DNA from: JALCOL01 sp022649665
Lineage (GTDB): Bacteria > Bacillota > Bacilli > Lactobacillales > Enterococcaceae
Length of the DNA stretch: 64,000 nt
NCBI GenBank assembly: GCA_030372335.1
Contig: JAUDCW010000006.1
Reading direction: 5' to 3' (one strand)
Every line of letters starts with the position of its first letter. Position 1 is the stretch's first letter. The translations under genes were made by a program, and so were the position numbers. This document shows positions 24,444-33,087 of this stretch, piece after piece. Under the pieces are notes generated by a model. It did no database searches. It was not told the origin of the DNA and was given only the letters and a program-made list of their open reading frames with translations.

Positions 24444-24467
24444 TTTTTGCCTAACGTTAGGCAAAAA
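24444..24467 (+). promoter_or_regulatory. Conserved hairpin/operator before regulator B start
   Basis: TTTTTGCCTA-ACGT-TAGGCAAAAA, a fully palindromic 24-base sequence 12 bases before the ATG. Arms are identical to the element before regulator A; only the four central bases differ. Confidence 0.65.
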
Positions 24468-24479
24468 AGGAGGAAAAAT

Positions 24480-25964
24480 ATGGAAAGACTGTTAGAGAAA
24501 AATTTACTGCGCCACTTTCAGATCATCGATTTTTTGCTTCATCACCAATGGACAACGATCGGCAAATTATCAAATGAATTGAATATTCCGCCTCGGACGA
24601 TTCGCCAGCATCTCGGAGAAATCAATGAATATATCGTGCCTGCTAAAATCGAGCGAAGCCGCCAGCAGGGGATCCAGCTATCTTGCGGTCCGGCGCATAG
24701 TGCACCAGCGATCTATTCGGCAATTTACAAACAATCTGTACATTTTATGATCTTAGAAGAAATTTTTCTTCATGAACACAAGAACATGGCCTCATTGGCC
24801 GAAAAAATATTTCTAAGTCCGTCGACCCTAAAAAGAAAGATCAAGAAGATCAATCAGATCCTGTGCAAACATCCTTTTGAAATCGACCCACGCAAACTGG
24901 ATCTTGTCGGTGACGAAAAAAAAATCTACTTCTTTTATTACAGTTATTTGATTGAAAAATACAGCATTCTTGACGGCTTGATCCCAAAACAAGAACTGCA
25001 GCTAATCAATGCTCTGCTTGCCGAATTTTTTGCGGCATTTCCACAGCTGAAAACGCCAAAGCGTGAAGTGTATGCCTATTTTAATAAAGTTCGCACGATG
25101 CTGTTTATCAGTTTGCACCGCATAAAAAAAGGACATCTTTTGGATGCAGACGCCTCTTCATTTGCCCATGTCTCCTTTATCCCCAGTCAAATGATCCGAA
25201 AAAAGATCGCCGCCTACTACGAAATAGACTGCTCAAAAAAGAGCCTTTATCACTTATTTTACTGTTTCCTCAATCATCGCTATGCTTGGTCCGCTGCTGA
25301 CTTAGCCAAAAAAGCTTTACAAGATCCGGAGGTCGCGAAAATTCGAACGGCGCTTCTTGCCTGCGTTTCTGCGATCAAGCATACTGAGGGACTGTTTCTC
25401 CCAAATGAAGAGCAGCTCTTGCTGAAACTTTATAATTCAACAAGTTATATCGCGGGATCTACCAAAGTCCTCTATAATCCTGATCAAGAATTTTTAGCGA
25501 ATCTCAATACATATTGCGCTGTATTCATTCTGCGAACGAAGCAGCAGCTGACGCTCTTTTTAACAAAGCAGTCGCTCGATATTTATCTGGATGATTCGGT
25601 GATCGAGTCGATGCTCTGTATGCTGATCACCTCATGGGAAGGCTTGGCTGCTCAGTTGGAGAAGAAAATCCCGAAAATCAGCACCGGCATATTTTTCAAT
25701 ACTAGTTTGGAACACAATCGTTTCGTACTGAACGAGCTTTCTTATCACTTGAAATCTCGTTTGGATCTGCAGCTGGTTTCCGCAAACACGATCGCAGAAC
25801 TCGCTGATGTCTGTGCCCATTTTGATTTATTGATCACGAATTTATCAGCCGTTGAGCTGCCGAATCGCTCGATCGTTTCGGTCCACTCCCACCCGACGAT
25901 CAAAGACTTTGATAAGATCATTTCCGCCTATGATGCGATCATCGAGCAAAAGTTCGCGGGGTAA
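24480..25964 (+). CDS. Mga-like transcriptional regulator, module B
   Basis: A 494-aa paralogue of 18454-19992 with the same domain order: helix-turn-helix (about 18-62), Mga-type second helix-turn-helix (SLAEKIFLSPSTLKRKIKKIN), PRD-like middle and EIIB-like C-terminus (TGIFFNTSLEHNRFVLNEL to SVHSHPTIKDFDKI). Likely activates the divergent operon B. ATG 24480 is chosen because it aligns with MERLLEKNL of regulator A and has AAAGGAGG; the frame extends upstream through the hairpin. Confidence 0.85.
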   Translation: MERLLEKNLLRHFQIIDFLLHHQWTTIGKLSNELNIPPRTIRQHLGEINEYIVPAKIERSRQQGIQLSCGPAHSAPAIYSAIYKQSVHFMILEEIFLHEHKNMASLAEKIFLSPSTLKRKIKKINQILCKHPFEIDPRKLDLVGDEKKIYFFYYSYLIEKYSILDGLIPKQELQLINALLAEFFAAFPQLKTPKREVYAYFNKVRTMLFISLHRIKKGHLLDADASSFAHVSFIPSQMIRKKIAAYYEIDCSKKSLYHLFYCFLNHRYAWSAADLAKKALQDPEVAKIRTALLACVSAIKHTEGLFLPNEEQLLLKLYNSTSYIAGSTKVLYNPDQEFLANLNTYCAVFILRTKQQLTLFLTKQSLDIYLDDSVIESMLCMLITSWEGLAAQLEKKIPKISTGIFFNTSLEHNRFVLNELSYHLKSRLDLQLVSANTIAELADVCAHFDLLITNLSAVELPNRSIVSVHSHPTIKDFDKIISAYDAIIEQKFAG

Positions 25965-26004
25965 TGCTGAAAGCTGCTAGAAAATAGCAGCCCCAACAAA
26001 AAAA

Positions 26005-26033
26005 GAGCTGTGACATAAGTTTTGTCACAGCTC
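26005..26033 (-). terminator. Terminator of WxL operon C, part of a dispersed hairpin element
   Basis: GAGCTGTGACA / TGTCACAGCTC stem followed by seven T on the minus strand (25997-26004 on top as A-tract). The flank GATATCCGAATAAAA is shared with the elements at 50194-50251 and 52477-52534. Confidence 0.8.
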
Positions 26034-26090
26034 GGATATCCGAATAAAATTGTGCACCAAAAACAGTTTCTTCGAATCTGGATCCGTTCA

Positions 26091-26681
26091 TTATTTTGCG
26101 TCAGGCGTGTTGTAAAGTTGGTAATGGATCGTCCCGGTCAAGATATCGCCGGCTTTTAAGTCGTGTTTTTCATTATTGAAAGTAACACTCAGTCCTTCAT
26201 TAGTGATCGCTTTTGAAATATTCCCAGTGTTGTTGGCAATCGTTTTCGTTGCTTCCGCTTTATGCACGATTTGATTCGCGCTTTGCCCCATTAGTGATTG
26301 GCCATTGATTTTGAATTCGGTCACTGTCGCTTTTTTACCGCTATCGGTAAGCAGAAGGTCACTCGCGAGCGAAGCTTTCACAGACCAATCTTGCGTCGCT
26401 TTATCATTAAATACGGTGATATTCCGGTCGTTCTGGGCGACGCCGCCATCGATCTGATAATCGCCGTCTGCGTTCAATTTCGTTTCAAAATTATACTCCT
26501 CCGGAACATGAACCAGTTTTAAAACAGCGGGATCCGGATCTGGACTATCAACGATGGTTACCTGCGTGTTGGTATCTTTCGATTCATTTGGAACTTCTGT
26601 AGCATGGACTGTTGTCCCAAGCGCTAAAACTCCTAATAAGCCAAGTGCTGTTGTTGCGGTGATTACGATCGATCGTTTCAT
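26091..26681 (-). CDS. WxL-like surface protein, operon C
   Basis: A 196-aa secreted protein. Signal peptide (1-27, ending TVHATE), then a domain with DWSVKASL as proximal WxL motif. The distal motif at the C-terminus reads IHYQLYNT, Tyr replacing Trp. Otherwise it follows the WxL pattern, including an internal FNNEKHDLKAGDILTG stretch. Binding to the cell wall is inferred. ATG follows a GAGGAATC site. Last gene of operon C. Confidence 0.75.
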   Translation of the reverse strand: MKRSIVITATTALGLLGVLALGTTVHATEVPNESKDTNTQVTIVDSPDPDPAVLKLVHVPEEYNFETKLNADGDYQIDGGVAQNDRNITVFNDKATQDWSVKASLASDLLLTDSGKKATVTEFKINGQSLMGQSANQIVHKAEATKTIANNTGNISKAITNEGLSVTFNNEKHDLKAGDILTGTIHYQLYNTPDAK

Positions 26682-26747
26682 GATTGATTCCTCCTCGATT
26701 ATTTGGCTATGCTCCTAATGAGCATTACTCCCCTAGTAAAGAAATTG

Positions 26748-29192
26748 TTAATCTGCGGCTGGCTTATCCGACAAAGTCCACATCAGTGTGCCCGAGTAGT
26801 CGCCGACTTTTTGCGCTTCTGGCGGTATTTTTAAAAACAATCCATGATCCGCCGCTTGCCAATTTGCTGATAGCGGCTCCTCTTCAGGATCCCCTGTTTG
26901 GTGGCGTTCGATTGGCTGATCTTGGTCGTTGATCACGATCACTTGACCAGCGCGATTGATATATTCCAGTGTCGCGCCGTTTCCGAGTAATGGTTTCGTT
27001 TCTCTTAGTGACAGCTGCCAATCGCTTTTTTGGCTGGCAGCACGCGTATCCGAAACTGTCAGGGTGCCGGTCGGAACTCCCTTTAGATTCAGCAAATCAG
27101 GAGATAATTTGATGTTTTGGCCAAAATTTAAAGCTGTCGGCACTTCAAAAGCCAGTGTTCCGCCTTGAACTTTGACTTGGGTGGCCGCTTCAAACACCCG
27201 GTCGCGAAAAGTCAGCTCTTCTTTCGGCTCGATATTGCCGACATCATTGTTGGTCGCAGGTCGGTCGGCGATCAAAGCCTTCCCACTGTGATCTTGTAAA
27301 AAAATCTGAACGATATCGTTTTCTTTTAAAGACAGCTGAGAAATATCGATCGCAAAGTTCCCCTGCGCATCCACGCGGCCTTTCACGCCCGTGGGCTGAT
27401 CATTTACTGTCAATGTGACCTCGCTGCCCGCTTCCCCTGTCCCGGACAATGTACTGCTGCCGGGATTCAAGCTGCCGTTGATTCGCGCAGGGGCGGGTGG
27501 AGTGATGTCGATCACTGTCGTCTCCACCGGGGCTTCTTGTACCCAAGATCCGCGCGTTGCAGAAGAAGAGAGCATCTTCCCGGCTTGCTGAAAATCATCC
27601 GCCGCATAAGAAGCATATCCGTTCTCATCGGTCGGGATCGTTCGATGCTGATTGCCGCGCGTATCAGTGATCTCGACCATTGCTTCTCCTTTTGAAGCAT
27701 AGACTGGAGTGTAGTGGATATTCCCGCTCTCATCCATTCCGTTATCATCAGGCACTTCGCCGATTTTTACGCGGGTGGTGATTTTTTTATCGGCATCCGT
27801 GATGCTGTTCCACTCCGTCGTCGGCTTTTGGCTCAGGCTGGAGATCCGGCGCTGCCGCGTCGTTTTAAACATTCCTTCTAATGTCTGATCGTCGGAACTT
27901 ACGACTCCTCTGTTTTGTTCAACGTATGAAACTGTCGGACTCGTATAGTCCGGTCCCTGATCCACGTTCGATGAAAGATTCCATAAACTGATTTCCGCAT
28001 TCGTGATCTTGAACAAACCTAAATTGTCCGGTGCGATCCCCGCAATCAAACTCGATTGCCCGGCGCTATAATTTTTCAAATCGAGGATTTTAGGAGAATC
28101 GATCGTGACCTGGCGATTTTTATTATCAGCGATCCCGGTTTGAAACAGCGAAGTATTTGTTGCAGCAATAATATACAGTTCACTATTGGGGCCCACACTG
28201 AATACATTTTGTTTTTGTGGATCGATCCCGTTGAAATAAACCGGCGCCTTCCCTTTAGACAATGAAGTGAGGTTGATTTTATTATTTCCATCCGCAATAA
28301 AATCGCTTCCCTTTCCCCAATCCGCGCGAAAGGCATTCCCCGGCATGGTTGCATTGTAGGTGGCCCCTTCCTCTAAATGGATCCGGTCATAATAAGCAAA
28401 GACCACTGGATAAGTGATGCCACTGCCGGTCATTCGGAAATTCGCTTTGGCATTTTTGCCAACGACAAACTCCCTGGAGCCCACTCCCAGTCCCGTCGTA
28501 TCCGCAAACCAGAAAAAAGACCGATCTTCAGGAGAATTCGCTTTAAAACTAGTGACATTCGCGTTGTCAGTGATCCTGACGCCGCTGATCTGGGCCATTT
28601 CACTCGCGGTATACCAAGTAATATCCCCCGATAAATTCAATTGTGATCCGAGTGAAGTCACCAGCCGTGTACGCATCCCCGGATCGCTTGAGACGTTCGC
28701 GACATTGATCGTCCAGCCGGAATTTCCCATCGCCCAGTCGAGACCATTACTAATGAATCCTTGGACGGTCGCTTGTTTCGAAATGACTTTGCTGATGTCA
28801 TGCACCGAAAACGTCTGGGGACCGGTATTAAACGGCACGATCCCGAGTGATGCGTTTTGCATATCGAAGACATGATTTCCCCCGTCGATATCGATCGAAT
28901 TCGCACGCGCCTTAATGAACGTTCGATTATCATTTCTGATATCATTCGTCACTTTGATGTTTGTTACATTTTTATCGTTATAAGCGCTTACAAATTCTTG
29001 CCAACTAGATACTTCGGCCGCGTTCGTCTGCACGCTGGTCGGCTGAACGGCATCGCTCGACTCGGTTGTGGCGGGTAAAGAGCTGGTACTCTCCGCACTT
29101 GACGGCACTTCCGCTAAGGCACACGTTGTTGAAAAGAGCAGAGCCGCTAAGAGAAGCAGACCCAATCCGAGGTAGCCAAAATATGTCTTCAT
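26748..29192 (-). CDS. Large WxL adhesin-like protein with pectate-lyase-like and Ig-like domains, operon C
   Basis: About 814 aa. Signal peptide, low-complexity Ser/Thr region, then a pectate-lyase-like beta-helix adhesive domain opening with SWQEFVSAYNDKNVTNIKVTNDI (about 60-380). A bacterial Ig-like domain follows (PAPARINGSLNPGSSTLSGTGEAGSEVTLTVN), and a C-terminal WxL domain with SDWQLSLRE and LMWTLSDK. It is likely a cell-wall-bound adhesin. ATG 29192 overlaps the preceding stop by four bases (ATGA) and has GGGGAGAGGG upstream; the frame extends 34 codons further without a signal peptide. Confidence 0.85.
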   Translation of the reverse strand: MKTYFGYLGLGLLLLAALLFSTTCALAEVPSSAESTSSLPATTESSDAVQPTSVQTNAAEVSSWQEFVSAYNDKNVTNIKVTNDIRNDNRTFIKARANSIDIDGGNHVFDMQNASLGIVPFNTGPQTFSVHDISKVISKQATVQGFISNGLDWAMGNSGWTINVANVSSDPGMRTRLVTSLGSQLNLSGDITWYTASEMAQISGVRITDNANVTSFKANSPEDRSFFWFADTTGLGVGSREFVVGKNAKANFRMTGSGITYPVVFAYYDRIHLEEGATYNATMPGNAFRADWGKGSDFIADGNNKINLTSLSKGKAPVYFNGIDPQKQNVFSVGPNSELYIIAATNTSLFQTGIADNKNRQVTIDSPKILDLKNYSAGQSSLIAGIAPDNLGLFKITNAEISLWNLSSNVDQGPDYTSPTVSYVEQNRGVVSSDDQTLEGMFKTTRQRRISSLSQKPTTEWNSITDADKKITTRVKIGEVPDDNGMDESGNIHYTPVYASKGEAMVEITDTRGNQHRTIPTDENGYASYAADDFQQAGKMLSSSATRGSWVQEAPVETTVIDITPPAPARINGSLNPGSSTLSGTGEAGSEVTLTVNDQPTGVKGRVDAQGNFAIDISQLSLKENDIVQIFLQDHSGKALIADRPATNNDVGNIEPKEELTFRDRVFEAATQVKVQGGTLAFEVPTALNFGQNIKLSPDLLNLKGVPTGTLTVSDTRAASQKSDWQLSLRETKPLLGNGATLEYINRAGQVIVINDQDQPIERHQTGDPEEEPLSANWQAADHGLFLKIPPEAQKVGDYSGTLMWTLSDKPAAD

Positions 29193-30217
29193 TTGGACCC
29201 TCTCCCCGCACTGCTGTCTCTTTTCATTTTGATAATATACAAAATCAATCCCAAAATGATGAGCACGCCGATCGCGACGATCAGCCAAATCCAATTATTT
29301 TGCGCTGCTTGCGGCTGGATCGCTTGCTCTTTTACCTTCTTCACTTCTGCTGCTGACAATACAAAAGCTTTTTTGAACGTCCACGTATGGGCCTGCGCAT
29401 CTTTGATCGTAATATTCAGCTGATACTTTCCCGGCTGATAGTCTTTTTTATCCCAGCTGAGCGTATATGGATAGGTGGAGTTCGGTGCGATCTCGCGCTC
29501 CTTATATGTCGCCTGCGTGATTTTTTGCCCATCTTTTTTTAAGGTAGAGTCAACTTGCAAATGCCCCATCGCATTGGCGCGGTCGTTGCTGATCGCAACC
29601 GAGACCCCTGTTTTCCCGAAACTGACTTCTGGTTTTGCTTTGCCCGCTGAAAGTGCACGTTCAGCATTCTCTGCTCCTTCCCGCAACCGAAGTCCGAGCA
29701 CATAGCTGTATTGATTGACCAATTGTGGCTGTTTTTTATTTTTTGGGATTTCTTTGGTGACATTCACTCCGCCAAGCACCTCGCCTTTGAAAGGCGTTGC
29801 CGGGATCTCCAGCTGGATCGGTATCAATTTAGATTCATTAGGAGACAGCTGGATCTCTTTTTCATACGAAGCATGTTTCGTTAAATCCAGCGGCCGCGCC
29901 GCCGAAAATTGTCCCTTTGGATCAGAATAATCGATGATTCCGTTTTTATTGGTACTCGCCTGAACGACTTGCAGATGGTAAGCAGCTGCCTCTTGACTCG
30001 TATTGGTTACAGTGACCCCGATCGTCTGCCGGCTTCCGGGAGCAACCAGCAAATCAAAGAAGCTGCTCTCTTTTCTCTGTGTATCGCTGTATTTCGGGGT
30101 CACTAGAAAGCCGACCGTACTGTTGTCTGCTGCAGAAGCTGCTTTGCCGCTTAAACAAGTGAAGAAAATCACAAGAAATAGCGTAAAAATGCCGAAGATT
30201 TTTTGTTTTTTTGACAT
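29189..30217 (-). CDS. WxL-interacting membrane protein (DUF916 + DUF3324), operon C
   Basis: A 342-aa protein with signal peptide (about 1-29), DUF916 domain (VTPKYSDTQRKESSFFDLLVAPG, GEVLGGVNV), DUF3324 domain (about 185-295), one C-terminal helix (WIWLIVAIGVLIILGLILYII) and a basic tail. It is more diverged from the module A and B homologues than those are from each other. It is followed by the large WxL gene with a four-base overlap. Confidence 0.87.
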   Translation of the reverse strand: MSKKQKIFGIFTLFLVIFFTCLSGKAASAADNSTVGFLVTPKYSDTQRKESSFFDLLVAPGSRQTIGVTVTNTSQEAAAYHLQVVQASTNKNGIIDYSDPKGQFSAARPLDLTKHASYEKEIQLSPNESKLIPIQLEIPATPFKGEVLGGVNVTKEIPKNKKQPQLVNQYSYVLGLRLREGAENAERALSAGKAKPEVSFGKTGVSVAISNDRANAMGHLQVDSTLKKDGQKITQATYKEREIAPNSTYPYTLSWDKKDYQPGKYQLNITIKDAQAHTWTFKKAFVLSAAEVKKVKEQAIQPQAAQNNWIWLIVAIGVLIILGLILYIIKMKRDSSAGRGSK

Positions 30218-30223
30218 AAAAGC

Positions 30224-30553
30224 TCATCTTCTCTCCCGTTTTTTATGGCACCGCTGAAAAACATAGCCGCTGGCTGAGAACAAAATACATAGCCAGCCGA
30301 TCATTGCTGCTGACGGTGTGGCAGTTTCTCCTGTGGCAGGCAGATTACTGGATGTCAAAACTTTTTTTTCATTGATGAAGGGCTTCGGCGGTGTCGGTTC
30401 TGGCGGCCGCGGAGGATCGTCGCCTTTTAAAATAGTGATCTTAAAAGTACTTGTCGGCAACGAGGCCGCATCTGAGGCAAATACTGCTGCCGGCAGACTG
30501 ACAACCGCGATCGTCAGCAGCAGCATAGCTAAAAAGATCTTTCTCCTTTTCAT
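30224..30553 (-). CDS. LPxTG-anchored small surface protein, operon C
   Basis: A 109-aa protein: signal peptide (MKRRKIFLAMLLL to VFASDA), a short Pro-rich part (PPRPPEPTPPKP), then a canonical sorting signal LPATGE, hydrophobic helix and the tail RCHKKRERR. A sortase would attach it to peptidoglycan; no sortase gene lies in the window. ATG 30553 has GGGGAG upstream; GTG 30562 is an alternative. First gene of operon C. Confidence 0.8.
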   Translation of the reverse strand: MKRRKIFLAMLLLTIAVVSLPAAVFASDAASLPTSTFKITILKGDDPPRPPEPTPPKPFINEKKVLTSSNLPATGETATPSAAMIGWLCILFSASGYVFQRCHKKRERR

Positions 30554-31140
30554 CTGCAGCACTCCCCTTCCTCTCGGGAAAACTTTGGCTTTCTGTGCAG
30601 CGTTCGTGTAAAAAATCTTTCGTCCAGATGCACAAAAAAAGCACTCTGCGCGTTATGTTCATCCAACGAAACAAACATGAACTACAAAAAGTACTTCCAA
30701 CAGTGACAATACATATTAGACAATTAATTTCTATTTCCGATCAAAACGAAGACGATTGATACGAAGTAAAAAAGTTTCTCTGACGAACCATTCATTGTAT
30801 AAGTATTCATCTCAGTCATACAGTTCAGCAACTGTCACAACGAAGATCAGCGGTCAAATTTTCAATGCATTTTTGCTTGCTGTATCTTTTGCCCATAGTG
30901 TAGCACAAAATAATTGATTCAGTTAGAAAAAATTAAAAAAATTATTTAATCATCGATAAAAATAATCCTTTGGAAAGGTTTATCAACTGATTATAATTTG
31001 CATAAAAAAACAATTATCGAATAAAAGCATCTCTTGAAAAAAACATCTTCATTTTCAGGCGAATATGGTCGTCAATGAATTTTTAATAGTGTAAAACGAT
31101 TGAATGATTTACAAAATAGATTTGTATTTCCAAACTTTTG
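30554..31140. other. AT-rich non-coding stretch upstream of operon C
   Basis: No gene-like frame with a ribosome binding site was found on either strand. It should hold the promoter and control region of operon C, but I see no strong -35/-10 pair. A weak inverted repeat GTTCAT (30657-30662) / ATGAAC (30677-30682) is present. AT content rises sharply between 30890 and 31080. Confidence 0.5.
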
Positions 31141-31283
31141 CATAAAAAGAAAAAAACCCCTGCAGCAGTGGACCTTTGGAACTGATGGCAATACAGCGGA
31201 CTGCAATCATTCGCACCGAACTTGAAACCTTCTTTTGTTGGGGGATTGACAGCGTTCCTCAGAATCCTTAATCGATCATCAGA
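31141..31283 (-). other. Unidentified structured-looking sequence downstream of rplS
   Basis: Between the rplS terminator and a T-tract (31143-31155 on top as A-rich sequence) the minus strand has several short complementary pairs, for example GGATT/AATCC and GATTGCAG/CTGTATTGC, and ends CTGCTGCAGGGG before T7. It is not a convincing gene and matches no RNA family I can name with confidence. Confidence 0.25.
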
Positions 31284-31284
31284 C

Positions 31285-31315
31285 AAAAAAAGGACCCTTG
31301 ATAGCCAAGGGTCCT
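31285..31315 (-). terminator. rplS terminator
   Basis: AGGACCCTTG / CAAGGGTCCT with a 5-base loop and a T-tract of six on the minus strand. Confidence 0.85.
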
Positions 31316-31340
31316 CATGCGCAAGCGCAAGAAACATTTT

Positions 31341-31688
31341 TTAGCGACGGACTTCTTTGATCCGGGCTGCTTTTCCGTGAAGTGCACGCAGGTAGTACAA
31401 TTTCGCACGACGTACTTTACCATGACGGATCACTTCGATTTTTGCAACACGCGGTGTGTGGATCGGGAAAGTTCTTTCCACGCCAACGCCGTTTGAGATT
31501 TTACGAACAGTATACGTTTCGCTGATTCCTGCTCCGCGGCGTTTGATGACAACACCTTCAAAAAGCTGGATACGTTCACGTGTTCCTTCGACTACTTTTG
31601 CATGCACGCGCAAAGTGTCGCCGGCACGAAAAGCAGGGATGTCGTCACGCAATTGTGCTTTGGTCAATTCTTCGATCAATGGATTCAT
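31341..31688 (-). CDS. rplS: 50S ribosomal protein L19
   Basis: 115 aa, the normal length for bL19, which sits at the 30S-50S interface. Recognisable from DIPAFRAGDTLRVHAKVVEG, RIQLFEGVVIKRRG and a C-terminus with KVRRAKLYYLR. AAGGAG precedes ATG 31688. It lies after trmD but has its own promoter and a leader with L19-leader-like structure. Confidence 0.97.
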   Translation of the reverse strand: MNPLIEELTKAQLRDDIPAFRAGDTLRVHAKVVEGTRERIQLFEGVVIKRRGAGISETYTVRKISNGVGVERTFPIHTPRVAKIEVIRHGKVRRAKLYYLRALHGKAARIKEVRR

Positions 31689-31773
31689 TATTATTTCTCC
31701 TTATTTCAGATATTCATACAAAGTCTTACTTCCAGCGGAATATCGTAATGGTGGCGCAAAACGCTCACTTGAA
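31689..31773 (-). promoter_or_regulatory. Probable L19 leader of rplS mRNA
   Basis: The untranslated leader can fold with a closing stem GTCTT/AAGAC and an inner hairpin TTAC-n4-TTCC-GCT-GGAA-GTAA containing ATTCCGCTG. This fits the autoregulatory L19 leader described in Firmicutes, where L19 represses its own synthesis. Assignment rests on structure and location, not on a database match. Confidence 0.55.
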
Positions 31774-31779
31774 AAGACT

Positions 31780-31808
31780 ATCATAAATGCTTAGCGCTGT
31801 AAAGCCAA
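31780..31808 (-). promoter_or_regulatory. rplS promoter
   Basis: Minus strand TTGGCT (31808-31803), 17-base spacer, TATGAT (31785-31780), directly after the trmD stop codon. Confidence 0.55.
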
Positions 31809-31811
31809 GTT

Positions 31812-32570
31812 TCAATTCTTTTCGCGCAGATCTTCCGCTTTTTCTTCCTTGAGCTCCGCCAGCATTTTTTCCTGCGTGCTTGAAAGTGTGGTCGCGCATA
31901 AGAGTTCCGGGCGGCGCAGAAAGGTTCGGCGCAGCGATTCTTTTTCCTGCCACTCCAGGATCAGTTTATGATTGCCGTTGCGCAAAACTTCCGGCACTTC
32001 CATTCCCTTGTATTCCGCCGGGCGGGTGTACTGCGGGTATTCCAAAAGACCGGTCGAAAACGAGTCGGTCGCGGCTGACGTTTCATTGCCCAGCACATTC
32101 GGCAAGAGACGCGCGGTCGCATCGATCATCGCCATCGCGCCAAGTTCGCCGCCGGTCAAGACAAAGTCGCCGATCGACACTTCATCGGTCACAAGCGAAC
32201 GGATCCGTTCGTCGTAGCCTTCGTAATGGCCGCAAACAAAAACGAGATGTTCTTCGTGCGCGAATTCTTCTGCCAGCTTTTGCGTGAACGGAACGCCCGC
32301 CGGATCCATCAAAATGATCCTTTTTTTGGTTGCCGGCGACTTTTCACGGATCGCCTCGAGCGCCGCATCGATCGGCTGCACTTTAAGGAGCATCCCGGCC
32401 CCGCCGCCATACGGATAATCATCGACGGAATGATGCTTGTCGTCAGAATACGCGCGGAAATCCGTCACATCGATCTCAAGGAAGCCCTTTTCGACCGCTT
32501 TGCCGATCATCGACTCGCCCAAGGGACCCGCGAACATGTTAGGAAAAAGGCTCAATACGTCAATCTTCAT
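31812..32570 (-). CDS. trmD: tRNA (guanine-N1)-methyltransferase TrmD
   Basis: 252 aa. It methylates G37 of tRNAs with SAM, preventing frameshifting. The trefoil-knot motifs are present: FVCGHYEGYDERI, DEVSIGDFVLTGGELGAMAMIDA and the linker with LPNVLGNETSAATDSF. I start at ATG 32570 (MKIDVLSLFPNMF), which matches the family; a longer frame extends upstream over rimM. The start overlaps the end of rimM by 11 bases, so the two are coupled. Confidence 0.96.
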   Translation of the reverse strand: MKIDVLSLFPNMFAGPLGESMIGKAVEKGFLEIDVTDFRAYSDDKHHSVDDYPYGGGAGMLLKVQPIDAALEAIREKSPATKKRIILMDPAGVPFTQKLAEEFAHEEHLVFVCGHYEGYDERIRSLVTDEVSIGDFVLTGGELGAMAMIDATARLLPNVLGNETSAATDSFSTGLLEYPQYTRPAEYKGMEVPEVLRNGNHKLILEWQEKESLRRTFLRRPELLCATTLSSTQEKMLAELKEEKAEDLREKN

Positions 32571-33081
32571 CCGGATCCAGCCCTTCCAACAATTCGACTT
32601 TGACGCGCCCGTTCTCCAGATCGACCGCACGAACCACGTCTTTGATGTACGGGATCAAAAGATCGCTTTTTCCAGGGCGTTCGACGACCCAGACATCGTT
32701 GGCGCCGGGTGATAAGATCTCTTTGATCGTACCGAGCACTTCGCCTGCGAGCGTTTCAACGGTCAGGCCGATGATCTCGTGATAATAGTATTCATCCTTG
32801 GCAAGTTCTTGCAAAGCGTCTTTGGCGATCTTAAGCTCGCTTCCCTTCAGCTGTTCGACTTCATTGATCGAAGAAAACTCTTTGAATTTGACGATCATCA
32901 GATTTTTCTTTTTGCGGGCGGCGGCGACTGTGACTTCTTGCAAAAGTTTGCCGTCTTGAAAAATCAAGAGGCGGCTGCCGGCCTGAAAGCGTTCCTCGGG
33001 AAAATCCGTGTGCGAAGCAACCCGTACTTCGCCTTTGATGCCTTGCGTATTGACGATTTCGCCAACGGTCAAATAATCCAA
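32560..33081 (-). CDS. rimM: Ribosome maturation factor RimM
   Basis: 173 aa. It assists 30S assembly around S19. The N-terminal beta-barrel starts MDYLTVGEIVNTQGIKGEVRV and the C-terminal PRC-barrel includes DVWVVERPGKSDLLIPYIKDVV. The start codon is TTG, supported by the family N-terminus; AAGGAAGGA lies about 10 bases upstream. Confidence 0.94.
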   Translation of the reverse strand: MDYLTVGEIVNTQGIKGEVRVASHTDFPEERFQAGSRLLIFQDGKLLQEVTVAAARKKKNLMIVKFKEFSSINEVEQLKGSELKIAKDALQELAKDEYYYHEIIGLTVETLAGEVLGTIKEILSPGANDVWVVERPGKSDLLIPYIKDVVRAVDLENGRVKVELLEGLDPDED

Positions 33082-33087
33082 ATCCGC

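Noticed and set aside
13263..30553. The WxL region as a prophage or transposon insertion
   Set aside because: No integrase, transposase, terminal repeats or attachment-like duplications were seen; duplication of a resident module explains the structure.
31180..31240. Resemblance of the minus-strand stretch GGTGCGAATGATTGCAG and following TCCGC to the 3' half of the THF riboswitch
   Set aside because: The 5' half of the motif is missing and no folate gene follows; the similarity is too short to support a call.
31083..31337. 84-codon open frame on the minus strand downstream of rplS
   Set aside because: It runs through the rplS terminator and a poly-T tract, has no ribosome binding site and an implausible protein sequence.
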